DNA of 64,000 nt from Euleptes europaea (taxonomy: Eukaryota; Chordata; Lepidosauria; Squamata; Sphaerodactylidae), in contig NC_079332.1 in assembly GCF_029931775.1 (NCBI RefSeq), positions 3,484,501 to 3,548,500 on the forward strand, read 5' to 3'. A program made the position numbers and the translations under genes. The notes below the pieces were generated by a model, which made no database searches, was not told the origin of the DNA, and worked only from the letters and a program-made list of their open reading frames with translations. Positions 23,301 through 29,710 of this stretch are shown piece by piece (within the stretch, counting starts at the first letter, position 1; each line of letters starts with the position of its first letter).

Positions 23301-24554
23301 TCTGTGGCTTGTTTGTGTGAGAGGTGACCTCCCAGAACCAGCCAGCGTGGTGTAGTGGTCAAGAGCGGTGGTTTGAAGCGGTGTACTCTGATCTGGAGAA
23401 GCGGGTTTGATTCCCCTCTCCTCCACATGAGTGGCGGAGACTAATCTAGTGAACCAGGTTGGTTTCCCCACTCCTCCACACAAAGCCAGCTAGGTGACCT
23501 TGGGCAAGTCACAGTTCTATTAAGAGCTCTCTCAGCCCCACCTCCCTCACAGGTTTTCTGTTGTGAGGAGGGGAAGGGAAGGCAATTGTAAGCCGGTTTG
23601 ATTCTGCCTTAAGAGGTAGAGAAAGTTGGCATATAAAAAAACCAACTACTACTACTACTTCTACTACTTAGCCCTACCTTGGGTTTCAGCTTGACCCGGA
23701 CCTATGAGAAGCAGCCCCTCCGGAGAAGTCCTGCCGGCCACCTCCATGGCGAAGTAGACCTTTCCGGTGCGCCCTTCAACCAGCACCAGCACCAGGTCCT
23801 TGAGGTCAGTGGACGAAGGCCCTTGCAGCTCCACGAACTCGAACGCCCCGGGGGACGATGCCACGTTGACCTCGCTGATCAGGACAGTGGACGCGTTCAA
23901 CTGCGCAAAAGGCACACAGTGGTTATCCGAGCCAGGGGTCGGCGTCGCCACTTGGAAAAACCAACGGGCGGCCGTCCCCTGGCATCTCTCCAGGGACTCG
24001 TCTGCTGTCCTGAAGAGCGGGTCCTCCAGGAAAGGCTCCGTGCCGGGGGTCAGGACGCTGACCAAGTCCTCCGCTCGGTCGCTGCTTCTCGACTTGTGAA
24101 CCAAGGCGTCCACCAGGCCCTCGCCAGTGACCACCATGCCTTCATAAAAGGGGCCCCTCCCGAAGTACACAGCGATCGCGTCCGGCCCGTTCTGGATGGT
24201 GTTCTTAGGCAGGATTGCCGAGGGCCGCGGGGTGACCGCGGAGGACCCGACGAGGAAGAACCCTCGGCTGTCGGTGGAGAAGCCTGTGAGGTCCTGGACC
24301 CGGTAGGCCGCATTGCCGTTGCCATTGTAGAACACCAAGTAGTAGCCGTCGAGAGGGGCCTGCCGGCCGCTGGTGTGATACAACTCCACATACTCGGAGG
24401 TGTCTTCCCCTGGGTTATCCGCGTTGACCTCGCTGATCAGGAGCGAATGCTCCATTCTCTGTGCCTTGGGATTCTTGATGAGGTTCTGGGAGGTCACCTC
24501 ACACTGCAACACGGACACAAGCAACAGAGAGGTGGCTAGCTGGATGGGACCCAT
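5329..24554 (-). CDS. Type I membrane protein with duplicated LTD-like domains (13 exons)
   Basis: The model encodes about 1062 residues. It starts at ATG 24554-24552, in a good context (GGCCATGG), with signal peptide MGPIQLATSLLLVSVLQ. Exons in coding order are 24554-23678, 21180-20961, 19242-19115, 18530-18429, 17804-17607, 15493-14934, 11441-11135, 10728-10512, 9600-9470, 8228-8118, 7742-7548, 6251-6158 and 5377-5329. All junctions are GT-AG and keep phase (1,2,1,1,1,0,1,2,1,1,1,2). The extracellular part is two homologous halves (exons 1-5 and 6-11). Each half has a domain with the ISEVN..EYVELY pattern of lamin-tail (LTD-like) folds, a second related domain (EFVELQG), and a Cys-rich helical region (QQCGCGV, ACSCGVC). 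Possible N-glycosylation sites include NAST, NVTE, NLSC and NFTC. One membrane span (ILGSILLALLLIGAALYLL) precedes a short acidic tail. I do not recognise a named gene; LTD homology is by pattern only. Adhesion or surface binding is conceivable but unproven. Confidence 0.85.
5540..6076 (-). repeat. CR1 LINE 3' end
   Basis: AATCATAGAGTTGGAAGG terminus then a long 5'-truncated body (CTTCAAGTACTTGGTCATCA, TCAGTCTTCTCCTCTCCAGG). It lies in the last intron of the LTD-like gene. Confidence 0.85.
6158..6251 (-). CDS. LTD-like gene exon 12: transmembrane segment
   Basis: Encodes ASLQTWEIALAILG and SILLALLLIGAALYLLK, one hydrophobic helix of about 22 residues. Acceptor TTTTTTTGGCAG, donor GTAAGG, so at least one more exon must follow. 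Confidence 0.8.
6588..6955 (-). repeat. CR1 LINE 3' end, diverged subfamily
   Basis: Begins TCATAGAGTTGGGAGGGGCC and continues through GCTCACCACCTCCTTAGGC. Less similar to the other copies, so older. Confidence 0.75.
6956..7547. other. Intron DNA, AT-rich
   Basis: Intron of the LTD-like gene; no repeat or further exon recognised. Confidence 0.4.
7548..7742 (-). CDS. LTD-like gene exon 11: helical module, second half
   Basis: Encodes GLNFTCFDSVLKLSGQLWA, REQLQRLAEWQAGFSRS and NLSCLASDRAVQSEG. Its pyrimidine tract seems to come from the TTC-rich tail of an adjoining SINE. Confidence 0.75.
7754..8042 (-). repeat. SINE family B
   Basis: Reverse complement of family B from its tail (AAGAAGAAGAGGAGTTTGG) to its head (CCACTCTTAACAGCTAC). 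It lies between exons 8228-8118 and 7742-7548, 12 bases from the latter. Confidence 0.8.
8118..8228 (-). CDS. LTD-like gene exon 10: Cys-rich helix module, second half
   Basis: Found by homology to exon 18530-18429 and by phase: CSMWSRNPLMLAGLQKAL then ADSMEEACSCGVCPCYLQ. Acceptor CTCTGACCAG; the donor GTCTGT is weak. No longer ORF marks it. Confidence 0.65.
8310..8420. repeat. Degraded copy of the hairpin-family element
   Basis: CACCGTGTTCGTCTGTCACA and GTACCTTAAAGACTTGATTT match the element that forms the hairpins at 3845 and 50851, but as a single arm. Confidence 0.5.
8653..9190. repeat. Long near-perfect palindrome, 208-bp arms
   Basis: Arms 8653-8860 and 8983-9190 are reverse complements without gaps; I saw one mismatch. 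The 122-base loop holds two imperfect repeats of a unit of about 63 bases (each with GCACTTTATGAAATT). A 15-base direct repeat, CACCACCTGGAGGCT, flanks the insertion (8611-8625 and 9188-9202), inside a MITE-like repeat. The identical 62-residue hydrophobic ORF on both arms is a by-product of the palindrome. Confidence 0.85.
9470..9600 (-). CDS. LTD-like gene exon 9: Cys-containing linker, second half
   Basis: Encodes LLSLSRCPSCSATFAVSEA and CPQESLSVVLEICLHSP. Donor GTAAGA. It is paralogous to exon 19242-19115. Confidence 0.7.
9761..10060 (-). repeat. SINE family B
   Basis: From GAAGAAGAGCTGGTTTTTAC to CCACTACACCACACTGG; near full length. Confidence 0.85.
10262..10480 (-). repeat. SINE family A, full length
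   Basis: Reverse complement from ACACATGAAGCTGCCTTCTA to AGCCACAGCCCCTCCCC, with the B box as GGGACTGAACC. Confidence 0.85.
10512..10728 (-). CDS. LTD-like gene exon 8: end of the fourth LTD-like domain
   Basis: Encodes DQLVTPSTWSDLSVQQEF and SLEDVVAFTLKPSTSQG, ending RRGER-like before donor GTGAGG. It has the same phases and nearly the same length as its paralogue at 21180-20961. Confidence 0.75.
10752..11032 (+). repeat. SINE family B, 5'-truncated
   Basis: From GTTAAGAGCAGCAGACTG to the AACTCTTCTCCTCCTCCTC tail. It sits just upstream of an acceptor of the opposite-strand LTD-like gene. Confidence 0.8.
11135..11441 (-). CDS. LTD-like gene exon 7: first part of the fourth LTD-like domain
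   Basis: Begins VTAITPFQENACPPP; includes SVLINEVGLANGSG, YQFVELQGTPG and LFVVHSERQS. Acceptor TTTGTGTGTTTCAG, donor GTATGT. Confidence 0.8.
11741..12200 (-). repeat. BovB/RTE LINE 3' end
   Basis: On the minus strand the frame reads FEMWCWRRVLRIPWT and LRLLYFGHIMRRQESLEK, the C-terminal end of RTE-clade ORF2, followed by a TG-rich 3' tail. The copy is 5'-truncated. Confidence 0.8.
12201..12515. other. Intron DNA without recognised feature
   Basis: Intron of the LTD-like gene between 14934 and 11441. No repeat or exon recognised. Confidence 0.35.
12519..13255 (+). repeat. Sauria SINE (family C) split by a DNA transposon
   Basis: Head at 12519 (GAGCCCCGCGGCGCAGAGTG), body to 12728, then resuming at 13159 and ending GGGGACCTTTACCTTTTT. 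Joined, the two parts match the uninterrupted copy at 36666-36962. Confidence 0.85.
12729..13158. mobile_element. hAT-type non-autonomous DNA transposon (MITE)
   Basis: A 430-bp insertion with inverted ends CAGGGGTGGGGAACGT and GGTTCCCCACCCCTG. The flanking 8 bases are CCGTAAAC (12721-12728) and CCATAAAC (13159-13166), an 8-bp target duplication with one change, as expected for hAT. The interior has no transposase. Confidence 0.8.
13256..13870. other. Intron DNA, no feature recognised
   Basis: Unique sequence in the intron of the LTD-like gene. Short AT run at 13270. Confidence 0.35.
13873..14096 (+). repeat. SINE family A, full length
   Basis: From GAGGGGCTGTAGCTCAGTGG through the B box to TTCATGTGTTCATGTGTTC. 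Confidence 0.85.
14204..14700 (-). repeat. CR1 LINE 3' end
   Basis: Terminus AAAGAGTTGGAAGGGACCAC, body to TCCTTCAACCATTCCTCATA; 5'-truncated. Confidence 0.85.
14775..14880 (-). repeat. Fragment of a GAGCCTGC..GAATTCTGAC repeat
   Basis: TGTGTCAGAATTCCAAAAGT and CTCAAAAAGGCC also occur at 23086-23130 and, in the other orientation, at 29583-29650. Probably an old DNA transposon. Confidence 0.5.
14934..15493 (-). CDS. LTD-like gene exon 6: LTD-like domain of the second half
   Basis: Contains ELLINEVNPDNPG, EYVELFYPGS, LVLYNGKNNLAYKVVNLTG and TPRPSIVLPPNTIQNG, closely matching exon 1. It ends in phase 0 at SSFQ, a position where exon 1 reads through. Confidence 0.85.
15718..15846 (-). repeat. 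SINE family A, 5'-truncated
   Basis: From ACATACATGAAGCTGCCTTC to CACATCACCTACTTGCC; the tRNA-like head is missing and a family B SINE follows directly. Confidence 0.8.
15847..16170 (+). repeat. SINE family B, full length
   Basis: From GCCAGCATGGTGTAGTGG to the TTCTTCTTCTTCTTC tail, inserted next to or into a family A copy. Confidence 0.85.
16169..16385 (-). repeat. Two SINE family A heads in tandem
   Basis: Copy one (16169-16256) ends with GACATGGCCCCTC; copy two (16257-16385) starts again at CAGGGTCTCAGGCAGAGG and ends AGCCACAGCCCCTCCCC. With 15718-15846 this is a nested or tandem cluster. Confidence 0.75.
16604..16803 (+). repeat. 5S rRNA-derived SINE (family D)
   Basis: Carries the 5S-like block CCCGATCTCGGAAGCTAAG and the later block GGTCGTCATAAGTTGGCTGC with CTTGACGGCGCTTGATAC. 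Confidence 0.75.
16804..17360. other. Intron DNA, no feature recognised
   Basis: Unique sequence with a G run near 16951-16960. Confidence 0.35.
17362..17558 (+). repeat. 5S rRNA-derived SINE (family D)
   Basis: Contains CCCGATCTCATCGGATCTC, GGAAGCTAAGCAGATTCGG and ACTTGGAAGGGAGACCACC, clearly 5S-like, and ends CTTGACGGCACTC. It lies about 50 bases downstream of exon 17804-17607. Confidence 0.8.
17607..17804 (-). CDS. LTD-like gene exon 5: helical module of the first half
   Basis: Encodes DVAAACQGPDLVLTALL, ARSAEQLASLLRDFSLFL and a Cys near the end, with an NVTE glycosylation site. It is paralogous to exon 7742-7548 (GLNFTCFDSVLKLSGQL). Confidence 0.8.
17858..17962 (+). repeat. Polypurine (GAA/GGA) tract
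   Basis: About 105 bases of nearly pure G/A on the plus strand after a G10 run. It is an expansion of the TTC tail of the adjoining family B SINE. On the gene strand it is a long polypyrimidine tract just upstream of exon 17804-17607. Confidence 0.8.
17955..18262 (-). repeat. SINE family B, full length
   Basis: From GAAGAAGAGTTGGTTTTTAC to CACTACACCACGCTGGCTTC, between exons 18530-18429 and 17804-17607. Confidence 0.85.
18429..18530 (-). CDS. LTD-like gene exon 4: Cys-rich helix module
   Basis: Encodes CPQESPEQHNIAMFLAQAL and DQQCGCGVSSAHFR. Acceptor TTCCGTCAG, donor GTACGG. It is paralogous to exon 8228-8118. Confidence 0.75.
18622..19036 (-). repeat. BovB/RTE LINE 3' end
   Basis: Minus frame has FEMWCWRRGLRIPWTAKK, YFGHVMRRQESLEK and RPNKRWIDSIKEATAF, ending RKRLDGT, then a TG-rich tail. 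5'-truncated, similar to the copy at 11741. Confidence 0.85.
19115..19242 (-). CDS. LTD-like gene exon 3: Cys-containing linker
   Basis: Encodes CVCCSTTRDASVYALG, TPRYFNDCPKKRF and ISLCLQGA. It is paralogous to exon 9600-9470 (TPGSENSCPQESL, LEICLHS). Confidence 0.75.
19300..19838. other. Intron DNA, no feature recognised
   Basis: Unique, AT-rich in its middle part. No exon or repeat recognised. Confidence 0.35.
19840..20122 (-). repeat. SINE family B
   Basis: From GAAGAAGAGGAGTTGGTTTT to AACCACTACACCATGTT, with internal losses. Confidence 0.8.
20238..20400 (-). repeat. MITE-like element (GGTTGCCAAC family), partial
   Basis: Begins TTAGGGCTGCCAACTCCAAG and continues to TCACCTGGAGATCAGCTGTA; same family as 2394-2596. 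Confidence 0.5.
20405..20617 (-). repeat. SINE family A, full length
   Basis: From AACACATGAAGCTGCCTTCT to AGCCATGGCCCCTCCCC. Confidence 0.85.
20493..20853. repeat. Tandem duplication of half a SINE plus its flank
   Basis: Unit 1 is 20493-20680 and unit 2 is 20681-20853. Both start TCTCAGGCAG, run through the SINE head and then through ATATTACTAAAATTCATATG in unique flank. Unit 2 lacks about 15 bases. Confidence 0.8.
20961..21180 (-). CDS. LTD-like gene exon 2: end of LTD-like domain 2
   Basis: Begins VDVPFPPNSS and ends PGRPVFHGRE before donor GTGAGG. It includes GPNAVALYAG and LVDTLVYTTAGD, matching the ends of the other LTD-like domains. It is paralogous to exon 10728-10512. Confidence 0.8.
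21243..21412 (-). repeat. CR1 LINE 3' end, short
   Basis: AATCATAGAGTTGAAAGGGA then the usual tail; strongly 5'-truncated. Confidence 0.8.
21413..22070. other. Intron DNA, no feature recognised
   Basis: Unique sequence inside the first coding intron of the LTD-like gene. Confidence 0.35.
22085..22557. mobile_element. Probable old hAT-like DNA transposon remnant
   Basis: Ends with GTTTGGGAACCACTGG at 22540-22556, the reverse complement of a typical hAT terminus (CAGTGGTTCCCAAAC). The G-rich interior (GGGGGCGCTGGGG) is typical of such elements. The other terminus is not clear, so the left limit is approximate. Confidence 0.45.
22970..23026 (+). repeat. CR1 LINE 3' terminal fragment
   Basis: TTGTGCAGGGGGTTGGACTA to TCTAACTCTATGATTCT: only the last 55 bases of CR1. 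Confidence 0.8.
23086..23130 (-). repeat. Fragment of the GAATTCTGAC repeat
   Basis: GGTCAGGATTCCAAACGTGC and GGCTCAAAAAAGG match 14790-14835. Confidence 0.45.
23197..23339 (+). pseudogene. Inverted partial copy of the LTD-like gene's signal-peptide exon
   Basis: On the plus strand this stretch matches the minus-strand sequence 24619-24482 (5' UTR and signal peptide) at roughly 80-85 percent by eye, with small gaps. Shared blocks include CCCCATCCCATGTGGTTCTC, GGCCATGGGTCCCATCCAGC and GAGGTGACCTCCCAGAACC. It still reads MGPIQLISALWLVCVRGDLP from ATG at 23275. It is cut off at 23340 by a family B SINE, and no further coding homology follows. It lies reversed inside the first coding intron of its parent gene, so it is most likely a non-functional fragment. 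Confidence 0.75.
23340..23668 (+). repeat. SINE family B, full length
   Basis: From AGCCAGCGTGGTGTAGTGG to an ACT-rich tail (CTACTACTACTTCTACTAC). Its tail ends about 9 bases from the donor of exon 24554-23678. Confidence 0.85.
23678..24554 (-). CDS. LTD-like gene exon 1: signal peptide, LTD-like domain 1, most of domain 2
   Basis: Residues 1-292 plus one base; donor CCCAAG|GTAGGG. Contains LLISEVNADN, EYVELYHTSG, VLVEGRTGKVYFAMEV. In the second half of the gene the same coding unit is split into two exons (15493-14934 and 11441-11135). An acceptor-like CTACCCCAG ending at 24627 suggests that this exon begins with a short 5' UTR and that a non-coding exon lies upstream. Confidence 0.85.
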
Positions 24555-24639
24555 GGCCACAGAGTATCCTGGGGAGCTGAAGATCCAGCGCACACAGAGA
24601 ACCACATGGGATGGGGCAGGGAATATCTGGGGTAGGCAG

Positions 24640-25380
24640 CAGGCCAGATCTCAGTTCAAGAACGCTACTCCCTTGTCATAACCAGCGGAGGATGCCGTCA
24701 TCTTGGATCCAAGACAGAGAGAAAGGGAAGTGTAGCTCTGCTGCAATCGGACATACGCAGGTGGCGAGGCTGCAACGGCACACAGGATTTGCCCAGGTCT
24801 CGGCCTTCGGACAGGGGAAAAAACACACAATTAAAGGCGACGAATTACTGTGAAGTATTGTCGAAGGCTTTCTGTGAAGTAATTGTCCCAACACGATAAA
24901 CAACGCTGATGCAAGAGAGACGGGGAATCTGCAACTCATGCTTTAACACATTGATCCAGCATTTATCTGGAGCGCAGAAGAGACTGAGGGATCCTTCTTA
25001 TTATTTTAGGAGAATGGTTGGCATGAACTGAACACAACACCGAAAGGTGCTCTCCTGTCTCCAGTCAAAGAGCAAATTCACACCCCTGAAAGGTGATCGC
25101 AGCTTGGCTCTTTAGCGGTGCTGGTCCCGGGGTCGAGGCCGATGTCACATTGGGGCCCTGGCATGCAATTTAGCCTCGGCCCCAAACCAGCTGGGGTGTG
25201 GGGAGAGGTGGCCTGGAGTTGTAGGACTGGGAAAGGGGGGTAGTTAACTCCTCCCTGTACCATTTCCCCGATCAAAAACACTCCCCCTCTGCATTTAGCT
25301 CTGTTGCGTGTTGGAAATAGGAGAGGCAAAATAGGGGAGTAGCAACCCTGGTCTTCTTGGTGGTCTCCCATCAGAGTACC
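24640..25380. other. Upstream region of the LTD-like gene
   Basis: Unique DNA that should hold the 5' UTR or promoter of the LTD-like gene. No TATA box or CpG island is obvious. A fragment with TATTGTCGAAGGCTTTC at 24857 recurs in squamate genomes. Confidence 0.35.
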
Positions 25381-25696
25381 AACCAGCATGGTGTAGTGGT
25401 TAAGAGCGGTGGCTTGCAGCGGCGGACTCTCATCTGGAGAACCGGGTTCGATTCCCCACTCCTCCACATGAGCGGCGGAGGCTAATCTGGTGAACTGGAT
25501 TTGTTTCCCTGCTCCTACACACGAAGCCAGCTGGGTGACCTTGGGCAAGTCACGGCTCTCTTAGAGCTCTCTCAGCCTCACCTACCTCACAGGGTGTCTG
25601 TTGTGGGGAGGGGAAGGGGAGGCGATTGTGAGACGGTTTGATTCTCCCTTAAGTGGTGGAGAAAGTCAGCATATAAAAACCAACTCTTCTTCTAAC
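25381..25696 (+). repeat. SINE family B, full length
   Basis: From CCAGCATGGTGTAGTGGTTA to CAACTCTTCTTC. Confidence 0.85.
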
Positions 25697-25975
25697 CGTG
25701 GCCAACCTTGATCAGCTTCCAAGCTCTGATGAGATCAGGCTAGTGAGGGCTATTCAGTCTACAATACTGATCCTACCTTGCAGGGCCATTGCCTTTGAAA
25801 ACGGTAAGCGTGTGGATGTAGACTGTCAGATTACAACCCAGCATGCCTACACTCAAATTCTCACTCAGCCATGAAGCTTTGAGGGTGACCATGGCCAACC
25901 CCCTCCGAATGCCTCTTGCCTTGAAAACCCTATGGGGTCGCCAAAAGTCAGTTGCGACTTGACGGCACTTGTATT
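25693..25975. repeat. Rearranged 5S-derived SINE pieces (family D)
   Basis: A reversed 5S-like piece at 25700-25760 (CAGCTTCCAAGCTCTGATG) and a forward end piece at 25895-25973 (TTGCGACTTGACGGCACTTG), separated by unrelated sequence. Confidence 0.5.
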
Positions 25976-26228
25976 TATTTAAGTTATTAATAGACCACCT
26001 TTCTCTCTTGGACTGAAGGCAGATTACACCAAGTAAGTCAATACCATTAACCAGAAGGGACATTCAATAAAAATTTGTCTCTCAGCACAACCAACTGCAC
26101 AGGGTTGTTGTGAGGATAAAACAGGGAGGGGAGAACGGAGCTCTTTTGGAGGAAGGGCAAGACTAAATGTACTAGCGATTGGAGGGGGGGCTGCATATTA
26201 GCATTCTGTTCCAATTTAGGGCACAAGA

Positions 26229-26523
26229 ATAAGAGTTGGTTTTTATATGCTGACTTTCTCTACCACTTAAGGGAGTATCAGACCGGCTTACAATCCCCTT
26301 CCCTTCCCCTCCCCACAAAAGACGCCCTGTGAGGTAGGTGGGACTGAGAGAGCTGTGACTAGCCCAAGGTCACCCAGCTGGCTTTGTGTGAAGGAGTGGG
26401 GAAACCAACCCGGTTTACCAGATCAGCCTCTGCCGCTCACGTGGAGGAGTGGGGAACCTGGATCTTCAGATTAGAGCCCACTGCTCCAAAATGCCACTCT
26501 TAGCCACTACACCACGCTGCCTC
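26229..26523 (-). repeat. SINE family B
   Basis: From AATAAGAGTTGGTTTTTATA to CCACTACACCACGCTGCC. Confidence 0.85.
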
Positions 26524-27615
26524 TCTACTCCAAGAGAGGCACGGTTCTCCTCTTTCTCTGAAGCACAGGGTCCTTCCAGAGGCGGCAACCACACTACACA
26601 TGGATTGCTCCTGAGTACACATTTCCCATGCAACTAAGGGGGGGGGGGAAGCAAGAAGTTCCTTTTCTTCTTCTCTTCCACCAAAGGAAGAGGCAGGAGG
26701 AGAAAGCAAAGCAGGCTTAAGGAAGCATCAGCCAGGGAATGGAAGGAAGCCACCGCCAGAGCTGGGAGCATTTCCAGAGTATTCCCACTTCCCTTTTTCC
26801 CATGCAATCAAAGAATCCCACCTCTCTTTCTCCCCACTCAGGCAGGGGCTTCTTCCCATTCATGTTTCCTTCTCTCCTGGAGTTGCAAGAGGAAGCATCT
26901 CCAGAGATCTTGGCCGAGAGACCTTCGCCCGGCTCTCCCTGCTTACCTTACTTGTCCTTCTGAGCTGGAGGGAAGCGGAGCGCCCCCCCCCCCCCCCACA
27001 AGCCACTTTCTTCCCTTTGAAAGAGGAAACTCGGAGCCCGCAAAAAAGGCGTCTCTGGCAGAAGAGGCAGGAAAGCAAAAGAGGGTGGCTGCCCGGGGGT
27101 GGGGGGTGAGTCAGTGGGCGAGGGGGGTTCCCTCCTCTGGCTTCCTTCTTCACTGGATTTCCATCTTGCTGTTTGCCTGCAAAAAGAGGAAAGAAAGAAA
27201 AGAAAGTGTTTTATGTCCTCGGTCATTCATCGAGGGCTTCTCCACACTTCAGTCCAACTTGCCAGCTTGGCACTCAGCAGAGAGGAAAGGATTGAGGCGG
27301 AGAAAATACCCAGTAGTGAAATCTTTTTTTCTGCCTTCTGCGATTTGGGGGGTGGGGGATTAATGAGCTCCAGATGGCAGGGCTGGGCTTGAAAGGGGGG
27401 GGGCGCAACTCATTTGGGGAGGGGCAAACCCAGGGGAAAAAAACTCCCAACAACCTCAGTTTCTTGCGATGCTCTTTTGCATGTTTTGGGGATCAGCCCT
27501 AAGCCATGCTGTATCCAATGGTCCGCTTTTGGAATACCTTACTTAAAAAAGAAAAGAAAAAATTGTGATCTGTTACACAAATCTGTCACCCAATTGCAGG
27601 CATGATAGATCCCCG
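26524..27615. other. Unique DNA, possible untranslated first exons
   Basis: GC-rich near 26940-27130. On the minus strand an acceptor-like TCTTTTTGCAG ends at 27179 and a donor-like AAG|GTAAGC occurs near 26946. This could be a non-coding leader exon of the LTD-like gene; there is no coding support. Confidence 0.25.
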
Positions 27616-27619
27616 CCGT

Positions 27620-28010
27620 ATAAATTTGTTTATTTATTTATATCCCACCTTTCTCCCAAAGCGGGCTTATTCCGTTCTCCTCTCTGTTTTACCCTCACAC
27701 AACAACCCTGCGAGGTAGGTCAGCTTCGGCACACGCGCACACATTGTTGGTTTCGTGCCAGGCACGCTCAGAAAAATAATTAGCCCCTCTTAATCTCCAA
27801 AGCCTCCAGGCAGTGAACATTGGGTTACCCCTGGTCATCTTGACAATTACATCCTGTTCTTCTCGTGGAGTTTTCAGGGACTGTGTCTACTCTAGTGTCC
27901 GTACATCTTCACGACAACCCTATGAGGTAGGGTGGGTCGAGAGGGACGGGCCCCAAAGTCACCCAGTGAGCTTTGTATCTGACAAGGTGCTGGGGCTCGA
28001 CTCTCCTCGG
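27620..28010 (-). repeat. SINE family E, two degraded copies
   Basis: ACCCTCACACAACAACCCTG at 27691 and TTCACGACAACCCTATGAGG at 27908, each with the adjoining family motifs. Confidence 0.5.
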
Positions 28011-28017
28011 TCCAAGA

Positions 28018-28600
28018 ATTTTGGGCACTGCAATTTAAGAAGGATGGAGACAAGCTGGGGCGGGTCCAGAGGAGGGCCACAAAGATGGTGAGGGGGTCTG
28101 GAGACCAAGTCCTATGAGGAAAGGCTGAAGGAGCTCAGTATGTTTAGCCTGGAGAGGAGAAGACTGAGAGGGGACATGATAACCATCTTCAAGTCTTTAA
28201 AGGGCTGTCATATAGAGGATGGTGCCGAGTTGTTTTCTGTTGCCCCAGAAGGTCGGACCAGAACCAATGGGTTGAAATTAAATCCAGAGTTTCCGTCTAG
28301 ACATTAGGAAGAATTTTCTAACAGAGCAGTTCCTCAGTGGAAGAGACTTCCTGGGGAGGTGGTAAGCTCTCCTTCCCTGGAGGTTTTAAAGAAGAGGCTA
28401 GATGGCCATCTGTCAGCAATGCTGATTCTATGACCTTGAGCCGTTCATGGGAGGGAGGGCATCTTGGCCATCTTCTGGGCATGGAGTGGGGGTCACTGAT
28501 AGTGTGCGGGGGGGGGAGTTGTGAATTTCTTTCATTGTGCAGGGGGTTGGACTAGATGACCCTGGTGGGCCCTTCCAACTCTGTGATTGTACTCTATGAA
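28018..28600 (+). repeat. CR1 LINE 3' end, long copy
   Basis: From TTGGGCACTGCAATTTAAGA to the terminus CCTTCCAACTCTGTGATTGT. Confidence 0.9.
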
Positions 28601-28935
28601 TTGCATAAATCCGGAATGTTTCTTCCCCCAGTCCCCCCACCCAGCGTTCTTTTCAAAGCTCCGTTGCAAAATTACATCAGCTTTTTTTGGTGGGGAAGTC
28701 TGCTCGATTCAGAAGGGCGCAACGACACTCTTGCGAAAGGCCGGGCACGGGGTGTGGTGACAGACTTTATGTGTCACGATGCTGTCAGCTTTTGTGAACG
28801 GTCCAGAATCCATCCCTTGTTTTCTAGCCTCTTGTGCTCGTTCCCAGTACTTCTAGCCTCATAACTTTCTCTGTTGTTCCTTAGTCAGTTGAAGGACAGC
28901 CAACCTTTCCAATGTGTTAGTCTCTCTCAGGGGTC
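28601..28935. other. Unique DNA
   Basis: No gene or repeat recognised. Confidence 0.35.
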
Positions 28936-29580
28936 ATAGAATCATAGAGTTGGAAGGGACCACCAAGGTCATCTAGTCCTACCCCCTGCAAAATGCAGGA
29001 AATTCACAACTACCCCTCACACCCCCAGCGACCCCCTACTCCATGCCCAGAAGATGGCCAAGATGCCCTCCCCTCTCATCATCTGCTGAAGGTCACAGAA
29101 TCAGCATTGCTGACAGATGGCCACCTAACCTCTTCTTAAAAACCTCCAGGGAAGCAGCGCTCACCACCTCCCGAGGAAGCCTGTTCCACTGAGGAACCGC
29201 TCCTAACTGTTGGAAAATTCTTCCTAATGTCTAGACAGAAACACTTTTGATATAATTTCAACCTGTTGGTTCTGGGGCAACAGAAAACAACTCGGCACCC
29301 TCCTCTCTATGACAGCCCTTCAAGTACTTGAAGATTGTTCTCATATCCCCCTCTCAGTCTTCTCCTCTCCAGGCTAAACATCCCCAGCTCCTTCAGCCTT
29401 TCCTCATAGGACTTGGTCTCCAGACCCTCCCCATCTTTGTTGCCCTCCTCTGGACCCGTCCCAGCTTGTCTCCATCCTTCTTAAACTGCGGTGCCCAAAA
29501 CTGAACACAGCACTCTAGGTGAGGCCTAACCAGATGCAGCCCAAGATCGCATTTGCCTTTTTAGCTGCCGCATCACACTG
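28936..29580 (-). repeat. CR1 LINE 3' end, longest copy in the window
   Basis: Starts with AATCATAGAGTTGGAAGGGA and reaches far into the body (CAAAACTGAACACAGCACTC, GCATTTGCCTTTTTAGCTGC). Confidence 0.9.
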
Positions 29581-29582
29581 GG

Positions 29583-29710
29583 GTCCCCAACCTTTTTGAG
29601 CCTGCTGGGAGATTCTGAATTCTGACATGGCGCGGTGGGCGCAGGAACAAAATGGCTGCTGCAGGATGGGGAGCCGGCCGTAAAATGACTGCCACAGCTT
29701 AACTCGAGAG
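29583..29710 (+). repeat. GGGTCCCCAACCTTTTTGAG repeat (GAATTCTGAC family)
   Basis: Starts GGTCCCCAACCTTTTTGAGC and includes AACAAAATGGCTGCTGC, a dispersed reptile repeat, probably a DNA transposon. Confidence 0.55.

Noticed and set aside
26860-27226. Possible coding exon near 27 kb (minus)
   Set aside because: Low-complexity Pro/Ser-rich reading without homology; at best an untranslated leader exon.
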